Source: an uncultured Sutterella sp.
Lineage (GTDB): Bacteria > Pseudomonadota > Gammaproteobacteria > Burkholderiales > Burkholderiaceae_F
Length of the DNA: 47,554 nucleotides
Direction of reading: 5' to 3'
Assembly (NCBI GenBank): GCA_900542805.1
Contig: UQOW01000015.1
Span: forward strand, 1-47,554
The translations under genes and the position numbers were made by a program. The number at the start of each line of letters is the position of its first letter. Position 1 is the stretch's first letter. Under the pieces are notes generated by a model that saw nothing but the letters and a program-made list of their open reading frames with translations, was not told the origin of the DNA and searched no databases. Positions 7,867 through 16,495 of the stretch are shown piece after piece.

Positions 7867-9708
7867 GTGATTCCCCAGAGCTTTGTTCAGGAACTTTTGA
7901 GTCGACTTGACATTGTCGAAGTCATCGGCAAGCACGTCCCCTTGAAAAAGACGGGGAAAAACTATGTTGCCTGTTGCCCGTTTCACAAGGAAAAAACGCC
8001 GTCTTTTACCGTCACGCCGAGTAAACAGATTTACAAATGTTTCGGGTGCGGTGTTTTCGGAAACGCAATCGGCTTTACGATGGCCTACGAGGGACTGACG
8101 TACCCGGAAGCCGTACGGGCTCTTGCCGGGCGTCTCGGAATGGTCGTACCCGAGGATGCGGCCGGACGAGAAAAGAGCGCTCGTACACGCACGCTTTTTG
8201 ACCACATGCAGGCGGCAGCTGACTTTTACCGCCGCTCGCTCGAGAGTGCCCCGCGCGCCCGAGAGTATCTCAAAAACCGCGGTGTAACGCCTCAGACGGC
8301 GGGGCGATTTTGTTTGGGGTTTTCTCCCGATGCGTGGAATGCGCTAAAAGACGTTCTCGGCCCGACGCTCTATGACAGTCATGAGTTGGAAGATGAGGCC
8401 GGGTGCGGCCTTGTCATTCGCAAAGATGCCACGCACCGGTACGATCGCTTTCGCGGACGTGTGATGTTTCCGATTCGCAATCGCCGCGGACAGGTGATTA
8501 GTTTCGGAGCAAGAACGCTAAACGGTGACGAGCACCCCAAGTACTTGAACGGCCCGGAAACACCGATTTACCACAAAGGGACGGAAATCTACGGCCTATA
8601 TGAAGCGGCCGATGCTATTCGCGCCAAGCACCGCGCAATTATCGTCGAAGGCTACATGGACGTGATTTCCCTCGCACAAGCCGGCTTTACCGAGGCCGTG
8701 GCCGCTCTCGGGACATCGATTACAAGCGAACACGTCAGGCGACTACTTAAAGTCACCGACACCGTCTACTTTTGCTTTGACGGCGATAGCGCCGGGCAAC
8801 ACGCTCTAGCACGCGGGATGACGGCAGCATTGCCCGTAATTGCCGATAACCAGGAAGTGCGTTTTATCGTGCTTGCCCCTGAGTACGATCCCGATAGTCT
8901 CATTAAAGAAAAAGGGGCGGCCGCTTTCCAAGAGGCGTTAAATCAGAGTCTTTCCTTAAGCGAGTTTTTTGTCAAAACGGTTTCCGAAGGCAAAGACCTT
9001 ATGACGCCCGAAGGGCGAGGGCAGTTTTTATCTCAAGCCAAACCCCTTGTGGCCTCTATGCGCTCGGCACCCTTCCTGCGCGCGCAGCTTGTGAGTTTCT
9101 TGGCCATGAAATCTCGCATGAGTCCCGATACGGTTGAAGAGGCTTTCGGAATTGCTAAGCCACGCCCCCAGGTTGCCATGCCCGAGGTCGCTAAACCCCG
9201 TTGGCGCCGAGGGAGTTCTCAAGCAAAAACACCGATTGCTCCTTTGCCGGAGGCCGCCAATTTTGCCTCCCGAATTCTTGCGAATTTCTTAAGTTTCCCA
9301 TCGCTTTGTTCGGAGTTTTCATCAGCCGTTGAGGATTCCTTTATCGGCAAGGACGATAGGCTCTCGCGGCAGATTCTCGAGGTGTGGCGAACGGCCTTGG
9401 CCGGAGAAGAACCGATCGGCGAGCCGCAGGTTTTGCTCGCAATGCTTGAGGCCAGTGCCAACTACCGTTCCTACAAAGAGATTTTTTCCAAAGAAATCGT
9501 TCTTCTGACGCCGCTTACGAAGGCGCGTCTTGAGACCCACGCGGCCTTCGTGCGTCTTGAGAAAGAGAGGGTTTCCGAGAAAGTGCGCACACTGGCAGCA
9601 ACCGAGCCCTTCGATGCGAAGGCCTATCGCAAATGGGCCGAGAGAGAAAAGGAATTGACAGCAGAGCTTTCGACGATTGAGCAGAAGGCTTCTGCCGAGG
9701 TGTTTTGA
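7867..9708 (+). CDS. dnaG: DNA primase
   Basis: The product is 613 residues, a normal length. The N-terminal zinc-ribbon (CHC2) has CCPFH and CFGCG at about residues 38-60. The catalytic TOPRIM domain shows IIVEGYMDV (about 258-266) and CFDGDSAG. The C-terminal region would bind the DnaB helicase. DnaG makes the RNA primers for replication. The start is a GTG at 7867 that places the conserved N-terminus (IPQSFVQELLSRLDIVEVIG) correctly. The gene is transcribed with yqeY, 17 bases upstream. Confidence 0.96.
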   Translation: MIPQSFVQELLSRLDIVEVIGKHVPLKKTGKNYVACCPFHKEKTPSFTVTPSKQIYKCFGCGVFGNAIGFTMAYEGLTYPEAVRALAGRLGMVVPEDAAGREKSARTRTLFDHMQAAADFYRRSLESAPRAREYLKNRGVTPQTAGRFCLGFSPDAWNALKDVLGPTLYDSHELEDEAGCGLVIRKDATHRYDRFRGRVMFPIRNRRGQVISFGARTLNGDEHPKYLNGPETPIYHKGTEIYGLYEAADAIRAKHRAIIVEGYMDVISLAQAGFTEAVAALGTSITSEHVRRLLKVTDTVYFCFDGDSAGQHALARGMTAALPVIADNQEVRFIVLAPEYDPDSLIKEKGAAAFQEALNQSLSLSEFFVKTVSEGKDLMTPEGRGQFLSQAKPLVASMRSAPFLRAQLVSFLAMKSRMSPDTVEEAFGIAKPRPQVAMPEVAKPRWRRGSSQAKTPIAPLPEAANFASRILANFLSFPSLCSEFSSAVEDSFIGKDDRLSRQILEVWRTALAGEEPIGEPQVLLAMLEASANYRSYKEIFSKEIVLLTPLTKARLETHAAFVRLEKERVSEKVRTLAATEPFDAKAYRKWAEREKELTAELSTIEQKASAEVF

Positions 9709-9810
9709 TTGCGTATGCCTCCCGGATTCGTTGCCCTTTCGGCGTTTGGCTTGACGAGAGTTCTCCCGTTTAAAAGGTACATTTTCTTCGTTTGAAACGA
9801 GTTGTTTTTC

Positions 9811-9839
9811 TTGAAAGATTTCGTTTCGGGCAATAAAAT
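9811..9839 (+). promoter_or_regulatory. Promoter for the rpoD leader
   Basis: TTGAAA (9811-9816) and TAAAAT (9834-9839) are 17 bases apart, close to the sigma-70 consensus. Transcription would begin near 9846, five bases before the first strand of the structured element. Confidence 0.6.
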
Positions 9840-9850
9840 CGCCCCGACAA

Positions 9851-9920
9851 GCGAAATTTCACGCCTACGCCGGAGTAGGCAACGCTCAGGAGACAGGTCA
9901 GTCGGAAGCGGAAATTTCGC
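9851..9920 (+). ncRNA. Structured three-way junction in the rpoD leader (unassigned)
   Basis: A perfect 10-bp closing stem pairs GCGAAATTTC (9851-9860) with GAAATTTCGC (9911-9920). Inside it are a perfect 6-bp hairpin GCCTAC/GTAGGC (9863-9868/9875-9880) and a second arm, CGCT/AGCG (9883-9886/9907-9910), with a possible GAC/GTC extension. The layout resembles a riboswitch aptamer or a protein-binding leader. I could not match it to a known class. The glycine and 4.5S RNA resemblances are superficial. Confidence 0.45.
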
Positions 9921-10013
9921 CGGGCAATGCGTGCGACCTTCATGCGGGACAAGCAACGTAAGTTCGTTCCCGGCCTTTAAGGCACTTTTCCGTCGACGCT
10001 TTCGACCGTTCGA

Positions 10014-10043
10014 GCGCGGAATGCAATCGCCCCGCGCGCTTTT
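10014..10043 (+). terminator. Possible attenuator hairpin in the rpoD leader
   Basis: GCGCGG (10014-10019) pairs with CCGCGC (10032-10037), followed by GCTTTTGCGTTT. The T-run is interrupted. If active, it would release an RNA of about 195 bases and attenuate rpoD. Confidence 0.3.
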
Positions 10044-10174
10044 GCGTTTCCGGATGGTTTTCACGGATTTTGCCGTTAAGGGCAAAACACAATTTGGGGC
10101 ATTAAGAGAGACCTCCTTGCGCTTTCTCTTGAACACATTGAGGTTTATTCCTTCCCGAAAAGAGACAATGTTTT

Positions 10175-12220
10175 ATGATAGAAAAAAAGAAACCGTCGTT
10201 AGACGACATGCGCCATTGGCTCAAAAAGAACAAGCGAATCGATATTGACCATGAAGGCGGCTTTTCCGTTTCCGAAAATGCTCAGGCGGCGGAAAAAGGC
10301 GAAGTGGTCGACTCCGATGAGGTCATTGTCGTTGACGATCAGGAAGATTTGGAAAAGTTAGCCGATGAAATCGAAGGTATCGAGGGCGAGGCCGGTGCGG
10401 TTCCTAAGTCGGGCGGCTACAGTGCTCTTGTCAAACTCGGACGCCAACGCGGATGGGTGACGATTGCGGAAATTAACGACTACCTGCCGGAAAACGCCGT
10501 TCGCACCGAAGAGGCTCTCACGGAAATTACCGAGCAATTAAATCGCATGAGCGTTCAGGTTTTCGAGACGGCGCCCACGCAAGACGACATCATCATTCCC
10601 GAGCCGATTCCCGATGACGAAGACATCAGTGAAGAGGATGCGGCGGCTCTTTTAACGCCCGAGGAAAGCGCCGGGCTTTCTAAGGATCCCCTTCGTGCCT
10701 ACCTTCGCGGGGTCGGTGCCCATAAGCTTTTAACACGTGCCGGGGAAATTGCCGTTGCTAAATCCATCGAGCAGTTTACCGCCAAGCTCCTTTCGGCAAT
10801 CATTCAGCACCCGATGGCCGTCGAAGAACTCGTGCGCATGGCAGACGGCCTTAAAAGCGGCGAGATTCCGATCGATCAAGTGATTGACGGCTTTACGGAC
10901 TTGGAGGCTTTAGCTCAGGTCGATGATGCCGAAGTCATTGAGAAAAACGAAGTTGCAACCGATATCGGTGCGGCGGCCATGACAACCGAGCAGCTCGAAG
11001 AGATGAAAGAGCGCGCGTTGAAACTCATCGATCAGTGCGCCGGTGAGCTTAAGATCATCCGTGAGACATTCGGCAAACCCGAGAAACTCAAAGAATACAA
11101 TGAGGCGCGCGCCGAAATCGGCAAAACGCTTCTTCCCGTACGCTTTGCCGTCAAGGCTGTGACGCAATTTGCCGACCACATCGCCGCGCACGTCGAGGCC
11201 TTAAATGCCTTAACGCATAAGATGCGCGATGTGATGGTCGAGCGTTGCGGGATGCCCGTTGATGACTTTATCGAAGGAATGAAAGCCCGGGCAACGGACA
11301 CTAAATGGATTGAGGAACTTTCCCGAACCGGAACACGCTGGGGTGAGATGATCGGGCACAATGCCGCGCTTTTAACACACCTACAGGAAAAAATTATCGA
11401 AAGTGAAGAGACGGCTTCGCTGTCTTTAAATGACCAAAGAGATCTTGCGCGACAAGTGAAACTCGCTCAAACGAATCTGGCCAATGCCAAGGCCAAGATG
11501 ATTGAGGCGAACTTGCGTCTTGTGATTTCCATTGCCAAGGGGTACGTCAATCGCGGTCTTGCGATGACGGACCTGATTCAGGAAGGCAATCTGGGTCTAA
11601 TGAAAGCCGTCGATAAGTTCGAGTATCGTCGCGGCTACAAGTTCTCCACGTACGCTACGTGGTGGGTAAGACAGTCCGTCACGCGTGCCGTGGCCGACTA
11701 CGGCAATACGATTCGCATTCCCGTCCACATGACCGAGTCTTATAACAAGATTCGCCGTGTACGCCAAAAGTTCTTGCAGGAAACAGGCAAGAACCCCACG
11801 GACGAGGAGCTTTCCAAGCTTTCGGGTGTGCCGCTTGCGAAGGTCCAACTCTTAACGCAAGCGATGCGCGGCGTCGAATCGATCGATGCCCCGATCGGAG
11901 ACGACGAGGATGCAACGCGCTTGGATTTTGTTAAGGGCGACGATGAGGACGATCCTCAGAAGCGGTACCTTAGAACCGCTCTTGAAGAAGAAATTCAAAA
12001 GAGCCTCGGGGAACTCATGCCCCGCGAAGCGCAGGTCTTGCGTCTACGCTACGGCATCGGCACGAACCACGATCACACGCTCGAAGAAGTCGGGCAGGCG
12101 ATGGGTCTGACACGTGAACGCGTGCGCCAGATCGAATCGGCCGCCATTCGTAAGTTAAGAAGTCCTGATTTTCAGGAGCGCTTGCGCGACTATCTGGCCG
12201 TTGCCAATCAGCTCGATTAG
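10175..12220 (+). CDS. rpoD: RNA polymerase primary sigma factor (sigma-70)
   Basis: The product is 681 residues. It has region 1.1 at the N-terminus and region 1.2 at DPLRAYLRGVGAHKLLTRAGE. A non-conserved insert follows, typical of proteobacterial RpoD. Region 2 starts near residue 440 (NLRLVISIAKGYVNRGL, then LIQEGNLGLMKAVDKFEYRR and KFSTYATWWVRQ), followed by region 3 and region 4 with HTLEEVGQAMGLTRERVRQIE near residues 630-650. It directs polymerase to housekeeping promoters such as those noted in this window. The N-terminal region is strongly acidic. The gene has its own promoter and a strong terminator after its stop. Confidence 0.96.
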   Translation: MIEKKKPSLDDMRHWLKKNKRIDIDHEGGFSVSENAQAAEKGEVVDSDEVIVVDDQEDLEKLADEIEGIEGEAGAVPKSGGYSALVKLGRQRGWVTIAEINDYLPENAVRTEEALTEITEQLNRMSVQVFETAPTQDDIIIPEPIPDDEDISEEDAAALLTPEESAGLSKDPLRAYLRGVGAHKLLTRAGEIAVAKSIEQFTAKLLSAIIQHPMAVEELVRMADGLKSGEIPIDQVIDGFTDLEALAQVDDAEVIEKNEVATDIGAAAMTTEQLEEMKERALKLIDQCAGELKIIRETFGKPEKLKEYNEARAEIGKTLLPVRFAVKAVTQFADHIAAHVEALNALTHKMRDVMVERCGMPVDDFIEGMKARATDTKWIEELSRTGTRWGEMIGHNAALLTHLQEKIIESEETASLSLNDQRDLARQVKLAQTNLANAKAKMIEANLRLVISIAKGYVNRGLAMTDLIQEGNLGLMKAVDKFEYRRGYKFSTYATWWVRQSVTRAVADYGNTIRIPVHMTESYNKIRRVRQKFLQETGKNPTDEELSKLSGVPLAKVQLLTQAMRGVESIDAPIGDDEDATRLDFVKGDDEDDPQKRYLRTALEEEIQKSLGELMPREAQVLRLRYGIGTNHDHTLEEVGQAMGLTRERVRQIESAAIRKLRSPDFQERLRDYLAVANQLD

Positions 12221-12253
12221 GCGGTCCCTTTAAAAAAAAGAGCGATCGTTTAG

Positions 12254-12302
12254 CTCCCGGTCGACAGAACCTTAAGGCATGTCGCCGGGAGTTTTGCTTT
12301 TT
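12254..12302 (+). terminator. Intrinsic terminator of rpoD
   Basis: CTCCCGG (12254-12260) pairs with CCGGGAG (12285-12291), extended inward by CGACA/TGTCG, and is followed by TTTTGCTTTTT. This is a strong canonical terminator 33 bases after the stop. Confidence 0.85.
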
Positions 12303-12397
12303 CATGAAAAAACAAGGGTATTTTCCGCAACATTGTGAAAAACCGGTCGCTCTTGTTGTGAGCCGATTGCGGCAAATCCAATCCCGCCGAAATAATT

Positions 12398-12871
12398 ATG
12401 AAAGCGAGTTATGACAACACGTTGCTCGGTCTTTCTGCTGAGGTCGGATATCGCTACAACATCAACCCGATGTTTTATGTCGAATCGCAGGCTGAGCTGT
12501 CCTATGCGACGGCTTTAGGAGATGATTTCACGGCCGGTAACGGCGTTCGTATCCGCCAGGACGACTATCAGTCGCTCGTCGGTCGCCTCGGAGCTCGCGT
12601 CGGTGCCACGTTTGCTCAAAACAAGGGCTCTGTCTATTTGACGGCTTCCGTCAAACATGACTTCCTCGGGGATGCCGATTCCACGGCAACCCTCGGAAAT
12701 GTCGTTAAAAAGCAAGAAGTCAATGTCGGAGGCACTTGGTTCAGTTACGGTATCGGTACGCAGTTTGACATGACGGACAAGTTAAGCGTGTACGGCTCGC
12801 TTTAACGCGCCGATGGTAGTGACTACACGAAAAACTACCGCTATAACGTCGGTCTGCGTTATGTGTGGTAA
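12398..12871 (+). pseudogene. Decayed 3' end of a second autotransporter
   Basis: Only about 157 codons remain, corresponding to the last strands of an autotransporter beta-barrel. The first part (KASYDNTLLGLSAEVGYRYN) aligns with LKGSADNTALSLSGEIGWRYD of the intact autotransporter at 4490-6865. There is no signal peptide or passenger, and a TGA about 40 bases upstream closes the frame. A TAA at 12803-12805 interrupts the barrel after SVYGSL. Beyond it the same frame continues to a proper ending, NYRYNVGLRYVW, and stops at 12871. The gene therefore lost its 5' part and also acquired a nonsense mutation. The 135-codon frame before the stop should not be annotated as a working protein. Confidence 0.85.
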
Positions 12872-12938
12872 TGCGTTCTCAGTGACCGATTTCGCCTCAT
12901 AAGCGGCTCGAGTCCGTCACACGGCGAACGGAACTTTG

Positions 12939-12970
12939 CCCCTGCTGTCTTGTCCGATGGCAGGGGTTTG
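12939..12970 (+). terminator. Terminator-like hairpin after the autotransporter relic
   Basis: CCCCTGC (12939-12945) pairs with GCAGGGG (12960-12966), followed by TTTG. The T-run is short. It is probably the original terminator of the decayed gene. Confidence 0.5.
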
Positions 12971-13182
12971 CATTCTAAGATACAACGCATCGCACTCTCA
13001 GGTGCGGGCCTGTTCTCGACGGACTTCCTAAAGGAATACATAGCCTTGAAGGCGCTCTAATTGCCGGGCTCGGACTCTTTGACAAAGAGGGTATAAAGGT
13101 GTTCGAAAAAAATGAGATCTGTACCTCATGCGAGCCTTCCGACCCACGAGAAACAAGGCGCGGCAAGTCAAGAACTTTTCAC

Positions 13183-13212
13183 TTGTTTTGCATTCGTAAA
13201 AATTATTAAAAT
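13183..13212 (+). promoter_or_regulatory. Candidate promoter of the antiporter-nfeD-qmcA operon
   Basis: TTGTTT (13183-13188) and TAAAAT (13207-13212) are 18 bases apart in an AT-rich stretch. The leader would be about 75 bases. Confidence 0.4.
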
Positions 13213-13292
13213 CCTCTGTAAATTTCGCCCGGACACAATAAACTGCGCGCCGCGTTTTATTTGTGTTTAAACCATCTTTTCCGGACAGGTTC

Positions 13293-15059
13293 ATGCAACA
13301 CAGTCTTCCGCTTATTTCAACACTCGCCATTGCTTTCGGCCTGGCGCTTATTTTCGGGTTTTTAGCCGAACGTTTTAAGGTGCCGGCTCTTGTCGGTTAT
13401 CTTTTGGCCGGCATCATGTGCGGCGCTCATACGCCTGGACCCGTGGCCGATATGGAACTTGCGAGTCAACTTTCTGAAATCGGCGTCATGCTGTTGATGT
13501 TCGGTGTCGGTTTGCACTTTTCGCTTTCCGACCTACTTCGCGTTAAAAACATTGCCGTTCCGGGTGCCGTCTTGCAGATGACCATCGCAACGGTTTTGGG
13601 GGCGCTTTTTGCCATCGAAGTCTGGAACTGGACCTTTGCCCAGGCGCTTGTCTTCGGACTGTGCTTGTCGTGCGCTTCGACAGTGGTGCTTCTTAAAGCC
13701 TTGGAACTACACGGTCACCTTAAGACCTATGACGGACAAATCTCCGTCGGCTGGCTTGTCGTTGAAGACATCGCGACGGTGGTGATTTTGGTTCTCCTGC
13801 CGCCCGTGGCGCAGATTCTCGCAGGAGGCCACGGTGGAGTTGCCTTAAGTGCCTCGGAGACCCTTTGGATTGTGGGCTTTACGCTTCTGCGCGTTGTGGC
13901 CTTTGTGGTTCTCATGCTCGTTGTCGGACAAAAGCTTATTCCCTGGGCGCTCATTCAAGTCGCAAAGACCGGTTCGCGTGAGCTTTTTACGCTCTCGATT
14001 CTCGCGTGCGCCATCGGCATTGCCTTCGGGGCATCCGTTGTCTTTGACGTCAGTTTCGCTCTCGGAGCCTTCTTTGCCGGTATGGTTTTGCAAGAAAGTA
14101 AATATGCGCACCGAGCGGCCAAAGACTCCATGCCTTTACAAGATGCCTTCTCGGTCCTGTTTTTCGTCGGCGTCGGGATGATGCTCGATTGGCACGTCCT
14201 TCTGACGGACCCGGTGGCCATCCTTTGCATGCTCGCGATTATTATTATCGGTAAGGGTGTTACGGCTTTTATTCTCGTACATGCGTTAAAGTACCCCTTG
14301 CATACGTCGCTTACCGTAGCGGCGGCGCTCGCGCAAATCGGTGAATTTTCTTACATCCTCGCGGCCCAAGGTATTGCCCTGAAGATGGTTGATACGCACC
14401 TAATGAGCATGATTGTCGCCGCGTCGATTTTCTCGATTGCCTTAAACCCCTTTGTCTTTAAAGCAATTCCCTTTGTCCGCAAATACCTCTTACGGTACTT
14501 TGCCTGGGCGCGTGCTGCGGCGATGATTACCGACCGGTATTCGGAGCTCCCGCAAGAAACCGACCGGCGCTTCCTTTCGGGGCAAACGATTTTGGTCGGC
14601 ACGTGTGCCGTCAATGACATCCTCTCGGCAACACTTTTCCGAAACCACGTTCCCTTCGTGAGCATTGTGGAAAATGCCGAGCAGGCACAAGCAATGCGCG
14701 ATAAGAAACTTGCCGTCATCACGGGCGATCCCTCCGACCCGATGGTTCTCGTGCAGGCGCATATCATCACGGCCACACTTTTGGTGATTTCGGGCGTCGA
14801 TCCTGTGACGGCCCTTAAAATTGCCGAGACGGCCAAGCAACTTAATCCTTCGCTTAAAATAGTCATACGCGCCGAGCAAAGTGCCCTTGCCGAACACTTG
14901 GCTGAAGATCAAAAGGTCGGGGAGTTTGTCTTCGATACCGACTCGGTGAGCGATTCGCTGTATCGCAAGATTTTGGCGCACTATGCGGCCGAAGAGGGCG
15001 ATGACGACGACAATGAGGACGAGACAGCAGCGCGAGCCCCGGCTCAGGCTAAGACCTAA
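13293..15059 (+). CDS. ybaL: YbaL/KefB-type cation:proton antiporter
   Basis: The product is 588 residues. About residues 1-390 are a multi-span CPA2 sodium/hydrogen exchanger domain, closely resembling YbaL (PALVGYLLAGIMCGAHTPGP, then ELGVMLLMFGVGLHFSLSDL-like sequence). The C-terminal part, about 430-570, corresponds to an RCK/TrkA-N domain. The usual glycine-rich nucleotide motif is degraded there: where YbaL-type proteins have a GxGxxG pattern, this one reads ILVGTCAVNDILSATLF, so NAD binding is doubtful. The C-terminus ends in an acidic tail. It would exchange K+ or another cation for protons across the inner membrane. The ATG at 13293 is chosen over a GTG at 13263 because the YbaL N-terminus starts there. 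nfeD follows after 30 bases. Confidence 0.87.
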   Translation: MQHSLPLISTLAIAFGLALIFGFLAERFKVPALVGYLLAGIMCGAHTPGPVADMELASQLSEIGVMLLMFGVGLHFSLSDLLRVKNIAVPGAVLQMTIATVLGALFAIEVWNWTFAQALVFGLCLSCASTVVLLKALELHGHLKTYDGQISVGWLVVEDIATVVILVLLPPVAQILAGGHGGVALSASETLWIVGFTLLRVVAFVVLMLVVGQKLIPWALIQVAKTGSRELFTLSILACAIGIAFGASVVFDVSFALGAFFAGMVLQESKYAHRAAKDSMPLQDAFSVLFFVGVGMMLDWHVLLTDPVAILCMLAIIIIGKGVTAFILVHALKYPLHTSLTVAAALAQIGEFSYILAAQGIALKMVDTHLMSMIVAASIFSIALNPFVFKAIPFVRKYLLRYFAWARAAAMITDRYSELPQETDRRFLSGQTILVGTCAVNDILSATLFRNHVPFVSIVENAEQAQAMRDKKLAVITGDPSDPMVLVQAHIITATLLVISGVDPVTALKIAETAKQLNPSLKIVIRAEQSALAEHLAEDQKVGEFVFDTDSVSDSLYRKILAHYAAEEGDDDDNEDETAARAPAQAKT

Positions 15060-15089
15060 GAAGTTTTTTAAGTAAAGGGGGAGACGTAC

Positions 15090-15539
15090 ATGACAGTCAG
15101 TGTGCCGACACTGTGGCTTATTGCCGCGGTGGTTTTGGGACTTTCCGAACTCCTTGTCGGAACCTTTTATCTCCTCTTGCTGGGTGTAGCGGCCTTAGTC
15201 GGAGCTTTGGCAGCGTTTGCCGGCTTTGCCCTTGAAATCCAGTGTCTGATTGCAGCGGCCGTCGTTCTCGTGGGCGGTGTCATTCTTGCTCGCTATCGCG
15301 CCCACCACAAAAAGGATGCGCGAGGACTGGCGAACGACAATTTGGATATCGGACAGACCGTGACGGTCGCGCATTGGAATGAAGACGGCACGGCCTGTGT
15401 CTCCTATCGCGGAGCGCAGTGGAAGGTGCGTACGGAGCTTCAGAGCGAAAGAACACCGGGTCTCTTCACGATTGTCGGCGTTACCGGTTCGGTATTGGTT
15501 TTAAAACGACGTGAGTCAAACGTTCGGGAGGACACGTAA
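15090..15539 (+). CDS. NfeD-family membrane protein
   Basis: The product is 149 residues. Two or three hydrophobic segments fill residues 1-75 (LWLIAAVVLGLSELLVGTFY and following). A C-terminal OB-fold-like domain is marked by DIGQTVTV and VSYRGAQWKVRTEL. NfeD short forms pair with SPFH/stomatin proteins at the membrane. That is the arrangement here: the stop codon directly abuts the ATG of the SPFH gene. The AAAGGGGG ribosome binding site supports the start. The probable role is assembly or membrane quality control with the SPFH partner; the exact function is unknown. Confidence 0.85.
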   Translation: MTVSVPTLWLIAAVVLGLSELLVGTFYLLLLGVAALVGALAAFAGFALEIQCLIAAAVVLVGGVILARYRAHHKKDARGLANDNLDIGQTVTVAHWNEDGTACVSYRGAQWKVRTELQSERTPGLFTIVGVTGSVLVLKRRESNVREDT

Positions 15540-16484
15540 ATGAGCGGCTTGATGGTTGTTGCACTGATTCTTTTGATTGCAGCCTGTGTTTTTGCCTGGC
15601 AGGGTGTGGCCGTGGTTCCGCAGCAAACGGCTTGGGTCGTCGAGCGCCTCGGAAAATTTCATGCGGTGTTAAACCCGGGACTCAATTTCATCATTCCCTT
15701 TGTCGACCGTGTAGCCTACAAGCACAGTCTTAAGGAAGTGCCCCTTGATACCCCGAGTCAAGTCTGCATTACCAAGGATAATACCCAGCTTACGGTAGAC
15801 GGCGTCCTTTACTTCCAAGTGACCGACCCGCAACGCGCGAGCTACGGCACGAGTAACTACATCATTGCGATTACGCAGCTCGCGCAGACAACGTTGCGTA
15901 GTGTCGTCGGGCGCATGGAATTGGATAAAACGTTCGAAGAGCGTGATGTCATTAACCGCGATGTGGTCTCTGCGATTGACGAAGCGGCTCTTAACTGGGG
16001 TGTGAAGGTTTTGCGTTATGAGATCAAAGACTTAACACCGCCTGCTGTGATTTTGCAGGCCATGCAGCGCCAGATTACCGCCGAGCGTGAAAAAAGAGCC
16101 GTCGTTGCCGCCTCCGAAGGCCGCAAAATCGAGCAGATTAACCTTGCGACCGGTGCCCGGGAAGCGGCCATTGCCAAATCCGAAGGGGAAAAGCAGGCAC
16201 AGATCAATCAAGCCGAAGGTCAGGCGGCGGCCACCCTGGCCGTTGCCACAGCCACGGCCGAGGCCCTTCGCCGTGTGGCCGATGCCGTAAGTTCTCCCGG
16301 CGGCATGAGTGCGGTTAATTTTGACATCGCCCAAAAATACGTCGATGCATTTGCCAAAATGGCCAAGGAAGGCAATACCCTTGTGGTTCCGGCCAATCTA
16401 AGCGACCTTGCAACGCTCATTACCTCGGCCATGAGTATGGTCAAAAGCGGCCAAGGCGACTTCAAAAATCTTCCGAAGCTTTAA
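15540..16484 (+). CDS. SPFH/Band 7 protein, QmcA/stomatin-like
   Basis: The product is 314 residues with one N-terminal transmembrane segment (about 5-22). An SPFH domain follows (about 25-200, with QQTAWVVERLGKFHAVLNPG and FIIPFVDRV), then an Ala/Glu-rich coiled coil (about 190-250, with AREAAIAKSEGEKQAQINQA) and a Leu/Pro C-terminus. It resembles QmcA and paraslipins, which form large ring assemblies on the membrane and interact with FtsH-type proteolysis or membrane microdomains. It starts one base after the nfeD stop, so translation is probably coupled. Confidence 0.88.
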   Translation: MSGLMVVALILLIAACVFAWQGVAVVPQQTAWVVERLGKFHAVLNPGLNFIIPFVDRVAYKHSLKEVPLDTPSQVCITKDNTQLTVDGVLYFQVTDPQRASYGTSNYIIAITQLAQTTLRSVVGRMELDKTFEERDVINRDVVSAIDEAALNWGVKVLRYEIKDLTPPAVILQAMQRQITAEREKRAVVAASEGRKIEQINLATGAREAAIAKSEGEKQAQINQAEGQAAATLAVATATAEALRRVADAVSSPGGMSAVNFDIAQKYVDAFAKMAKEGNTLVVPANLSDLATLITSAMSMVKSGQGDFKNLPKL

Positions 16485-16495
16485 AGAGATACGTC

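Larger units (their letters stand above)
9709..10174 (+). other. Long non-coding leader region between dnaG and rpoD
   Basis: This 466-base gap has no credible gene. The one long frame is a low-complexity Arg/Ser-rich translation that runs into rpoD out of frame. It holds a good sigma-70 promoter (9811-9839), a compact structured element directly after the predicted start (9851-9920), and a GC-rich hairpin followed by T-rich sequence (10014-10043). rpoD would then have a leader of about 330 bases. Confidence 0.6.
12872..13292. other. Intergenic region before the YbaL-type antiporter
   Basis: No supportable gene lies in these 421 bases. They contain a terminator-like hairpin (12939-12970), a perfect GCCTTGAAGGC dyad at 13043-13053, a perfect CTCTTT/AAAGAG hairpin at 13075-13089 and a promoter candidate at 13183-13212. 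Confidence 0.5.

Noticed and set aside
9851..9920. Glycine riboswitch or 4.5S (SRP) RNA match
   Set aside because: CTCAGG and CAGGTCAG fragments look suggestive, but the required flanking motifs and pairings (GGAGAG/ACCGAAGG for glycine; GGAAGCAGCC loop for SRP) are missing.
9802..10248. A 148-codon plus-strand frame in the rpoD leader
   Set aside because: It overlaps the promoter and hairpins, is Arg/Ser/Phe-rich, has no ribosome binding site and runs into rpoD out of frame.
12398..12805. A functional 135-residue outer membrane protein
   Set aside because: It lacks a signal peptide and the final barrel strand, and is explained better as an autotransporter relic.
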